Below, piece by piece: positions 14,028 to 15,929 of a DNA stretch of 15,929 nt (positions are counted from its first letter, which is position 1; each line of letters begins with the position of its first letter). The stretch is from an uncultured Saprospiraceae bacterium. Its GTDB lineage: Bacteria > Bacteroidota > Bacteroidia > Chitinophagales > Saprospiraceae. A program made the position numbers and the translations under genes. The notes beneath the pieces were generated by a model that was not told the DNA's origin, searched no databases, and was given only the letters and a program-made list of their open reading frames with translations. The DNA lies in NCBI GenBank assembly GCA_937959375.1, contig CALGLS010000421.1, forward strand, positions 1-15,929, written 5' to 3'.

Positions 14028-15161
14028 TTATTCAATACTTAGAAATTGTTCTGCCACTCGAAATGGTAGTTGATCCATTTTAGCGCTAGACATATTGCAA
14101 AGTACTACAACCACCATTTCTTGTTCTGGATAAAGCATCAACATAGAAGTGCCTCCTATAGAACCGCCACTGTGTCCCATCCAAAGGCGTCCTTTTTTGT
14201 CTTCACCTTTTCGCCAACCGATTCCATAGTTTGTTGATTTGCCATCATTTGTTGTTAGTGGTTTCCACAATTCCTGAATTGTTGTTTCTGATAGGATGCG
14301 CTTTTGCAAATGTGCATTCCCAAATTTGACCACATCTTCAGCAGAAGAAAGGAAGCCTCCACCAGCCCATTTGTAACTATTGTCTACGACTGGAGCCACT
14401 TCAATTTTGTTGTTTTTTAATTCATAAAACACCACGCGATTAGCTGTTTTTTCATGATTAATATCTGCACGAGTATTTTCCATATTCAATGGATCAAAAA
14501 CATACTTGTTCATATACACTAAAAAAGATTCACCACTTGCGCCCTCCACAACAGCACTCATTAGATTCCAACCATAACTGCTATATGACATTTTCAAACC
14601 TGGTTCAAACAACAACGGATCATCTTGAAAAATACCAAGACTTTTTTTGACAGAATCATAAAACTCGTTACTCATGAATTCATCTCCCTGATAATGTCGA
14701 ATTCCTCCAATATGTCCAGCTACCTGTCGTACACTCAACGAATATTTTTTCTTGGGAAAATAAGTCACGTACTTTTGAACTGGGGCATCAAAGTCGAGTT
14801 TGTTTTGCTCAAATAGCAGACCAAGAGCCGTAGCCGTAAAAGGCTTGGAAATACTTCCAACTCTAAATTTTGATAGCGACGGATCAACTGCAATATTTTC
14901 TGAAATATCTGCATAGCCAAAACCTTCTTGCCAAACCATTTTACCTTTTACTGAAACGGCAACTGCAATGCCAGGCAATTTGTTGTTTTTCAATGTTTTT
15001 TGCGAAAGCAATCTACTTTGTTCTATGGCCACAGAATAATCAGGACCTTTTTGTACGTTTACTGCTGGTACTTTCTTTTCTTTCGCTAGGGGAATTTGCT
15101 GTGCCTGATTGCAAGCGCTAAATAAAAAACATGCGATAAAGAGTGTTAAAAGACGAATCAT
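14028..15161 (-). CDS. LACTB-like serine hydrolase lipoprotein (beta-lactamase family)
   Basis: I start at the ATG at 15161, not the longer frame from 15263. This gives 377 residues with a lipoprotein signal (IRLLTLFIACFLFSAC, lipid-modified C17) and removes a polar extension lacking any signal. The penicillin-binding/class C beta-lactamase fold follows, with nucleophile motif S103-I-S-K106, a YSS triad (193-195) in place of YxN, and HSGG (330-333) in place of KTG. Blocks FRVGSISKPF, IRHYQGDEF, DPLLFEPG and VDNSYKWAGGGFLS (259-272) recall animal mitochondrial LACTB more than true beta-lactamases. Antibiotic resistance is therefore unlikely; peptidase or esterase activity at the cell envelope is more plausible. 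It converges with the prohibitin gene and is divergent from the Rof-like gene. Confidence 0.9.
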   Translation of the reverse strand: MIRLLTLFIACFLFSACNQAQQIPLAKEKKVPAVNVQKGPDYSVAIEQSRLLSQKTLKNNKLPGIAVAVSVKGKMVWQEGFGYADISENIAVDPSLSKFRVGSISKPFTATALGLLFEQNKLDFDAPVQKYVTYFPKKKYSLSVRQVAGHIGGIRHYQGDEFMSNEFYDSVKKSLGIFQDDPLLFEPGLKMSYSSYGWNLMSAVVEGASGESFLVYMNKYVFDPLNMENTRADINHEKTANRVVFYELKNNKIEVAPVVDNSYKWAGGGFLSSAEDVVKFGNAHLQKRILSETTIQELWKPLTTNDGKSTNYGIGWRKGEDKKGRLWMGHSGGSIGGTSMLMLYPEQEMVVVVLCNMSSAKMDQLPFRVAEQFLSIE

Positions 15162-15310
15162 GATTTTGTATTTTGATGATATAAACTTCTCAAAGTATTT
15201 TGCGTTTAAATAACTTCCATGTCTAAAATAGTAAAGTATGTTTAACAACTGAGTTAATTTCATTATTTTGTCGAAGAACTTTTCTTAATGGTGCTAAGTG
15301 GTTTCATTTG

Positions 15311-15364
15311 GTAAACGTTTGGAATGAGTGGACGTTTACTAAACTTTTGAAGTTTAGTAAACGT
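15311..15364. promoter_or_regulatory. Three-copy GTAAACGT palindrome with two alternative hairpins
   Basis: GTAAACGT (15311-15318), its complement ACGTTTAC (15332-15339) and GTAAACGT again (15357-15364) lie between divergent genes. The last two are part of a perfect 15-bp stem, ACGTTTACTAAACTT with AAGTTTAGTAAACGT (15332-15346 and 15350-15364), closed by a 3-base TTG loop. The middle copy can pair with either neighbour. No T run follows, so it is probably an operator or an RNA switch for the Rof-like gene starting at 15415, not a terminator. Confidence 0.6.
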
Positions 15365-15414
15365 TATACAGGCCATATTTTAACCAAATAAAATCATCTA
15401 GGACCTTTTTACTT

Positions 15415-15675
15415 ATGAAAGAAGAAAAATATATCCCCATCAATTGTGATCTCTATGATGAGTTAGAAATACTGGCCATGCATAAACAAAAAACGGTTAT
15501 CGTATATATGGACTCTGGAAAAGAGAAAACGTTGCAGGAGGTCCTGATAAAAAATGTTTATAGTAGAGAAAAAGTAGAATATCTGCAATTGGAAACTGGT
15601 ACTGAGATTCGATTGGATCAATTGGTAACGGTAGATGGAAAACCTTTTACAGGAGATCGCGCTAAGAAATGCTAA
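15415..15675 (+). CDS. rof: Rof-like Rho-binding antiterminator
   Basis: The 86-residue protein begins KEEKYIPINCDLYDELEIL, matching the YxPINCDxYDxLE signature of E. coli Rof (YaeO). That protein binds hexameric Rho and inhibits Rho-dependent termination. The remainder fits the small Sm-like barrel of the family: KTVIVYMDSGKEKTLQEVL, then VEYLQLETGTEIRLDQLVTV, aligning with the enterobacterial VEYLVVE...LRLDKI segment. Length is close to the E. coli protein (about 84-86). The ATG at 15415 is preceded by TAGGACC about 10 bases upstream, only a weak ribosome site. A strong palindrome with alternative pairing lies 51-104 bases upstream and may regulate it. A MOSC gene follows after 24 bases and is probably co-transcribed. 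Action on Rho in this organism is inferred. Confidence 0.88.
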   Translation: MKEEKYIPINCDLYDELEILAMHKQKTVIVYMDSGKEKTLQEVLIKNVYSREKVEYLQLETGTEIRLDQLVTVDGKPFTGDRAKKC

Positions 15676-15699
15676 GCACTTATGTAACTTAATTTTTAG

Positions 15700-15929
15700 A
15701 TGGTAACTATGGAGATGAAAAAATTATTTGCAACCATGCCTCAGGTAGGTACAATTGATTGGATCGGAATTCGATCGATTCGTAGAGCAGCATTGGAGGA
15801 GGTGAATGAGGTGCTGTTGACAAGAGAGAGCGGATTAGAAGGAGATCACTATACAGGAAAAAGTGGAAAGCGACAAATTACCTTAATTCAAAGTGAGCAT
15901 CTCGATGTGGTCGCTTCTATTATGAAAAT
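15700..15929 (+). CDS. MOSC-domain protein, N-terminal part (runs off the window)
   Basis: The frame stays open from the ATG at 15700 to the window end (76 codons plus two bases). In-frame ATGs at 15709 and 15715 are alternative starts; the conserved part begins near LFATMPQVGTIDWIGIRS. GLEGDHYTGKSGKRQITLIQ is the typical MOSC core start. The conserved cysteine of sulfur-carrying MOSC proteins would lie beyond the edge. MOSC domains occur in molybdenum cofactor sulfurases and in YiiM/YcbX-type proteins that act on Moco-bound sulfur or N-hydroxylated compounds. This short, early-starting form resembles stand-alone MOSC proteins. It follows the Rof-like gene by 24 bases, suggesting one transcript; no functional link is obvious. 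Confidence 0.88.
   Translation, partial: MVTMEMKKLFATMPQVGTIDWIGIRSIRRAALEEVNEVLLTRESGLEGDHYTGKSGKRQITLIQSEHLDVVASIMK

Noticed and set aside
14028..15161. True beta-lactamase (resistance gene)
   Set aside because: YSS replaces the YxN motif and the sequence resembles LACTB/esterase-type members; no resistance context such as integron, transposase or AmpR regulator.
15162..15263. Upstream start at 15263 for the LACTB-like gene
   Set aside because: The extra 34 residues are polar, would bury the lipoprotein signal peptide inside the protein, and include likely promoter sequence.

Overview
The window looks like a chromosomal segment from a Bacteroidota bacterium, probably of the Saprospiria/Lewinella type (the phylum is well supported, the class is a guess). 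The grounds are: a secreted metalloprotease with a C-terminal type IX secretion (Por) sorting domain; a periplasmic-propeller LytS-type sensor kinase; a DUF2279 protein; weak or absent Shine-Dalgarno sequences; and several TAnnTTTG-like -7 elements. All clear genes look chromosomal and mostly housekeeping. I see no phage, plasmid, CRISPR, tRNA or rRNA gene.

Layout. 1-784 (-) is the start of a secreted leucine-rich 24-residue-repeat protein whose C-terminus lies outside the window. 785-1405 holds no clear gene, but has foldable sequence and a good intrinsic terminator just before a small carboxypeptidase-regulatory-like domain gene (1406-1675, +). That gene converges on, and overlaps by 4 bases, a 1029-residue two-component propeller kinase (1672-4761, -). 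Upstream of the kinase on the same strand are an unusually long, lysine-rich DyP-type peroxidase (4878-6860) and a small unknown gene (7097-7426). A 154-bp fold-back MITE with a TTA target duplication (7490-7643) separates these from fumarylacetoacetase (7730-9013, +) and a short PepSY/transmembrane protein (9162-9716, +). An M43 metalloprotease (9974-11269, -) and a DUF2279 protein (11767-12762, -) follow. A prohibitin-family gene (13094-13912, +) with a textbook terminator comes next, then a LACTB-like serine hydrolase lipoprotein (14028-15161, -). The window ends with a Rof-like Rho-binding antiterminator (15415-15675, +) and the start of a MOSC-domain gene (15700-, +).

How the genes relate. 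Apart from the 109-aa gene plus DyP pair and the Rof plus MOSC pair, neighbours do not form an obvious pathway. Fumarylacetoacetase stands without other tyrosine-degradation genes, and the sensor kinase has no response regulator beside it.

The most striking content is non-coding. The spaces at 9019-9123, 9870-9973 and 11371-11765 carry three different imperfect inverted repeats next to gene ends. The last is a 395-bp modular array built on a GAGAGATCG separator with variable, often self-complementary inserts. Together with the MITE and a three-copy GTAAACGT/ACGTTTAC switch-like palindrome upstream of the Rof gene, these are the best candidates for something undescribed. I did not find a convincing new multi-gene system. 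The closest candidate is the atypical DyP peroxidase with its unknown small upstream gene.
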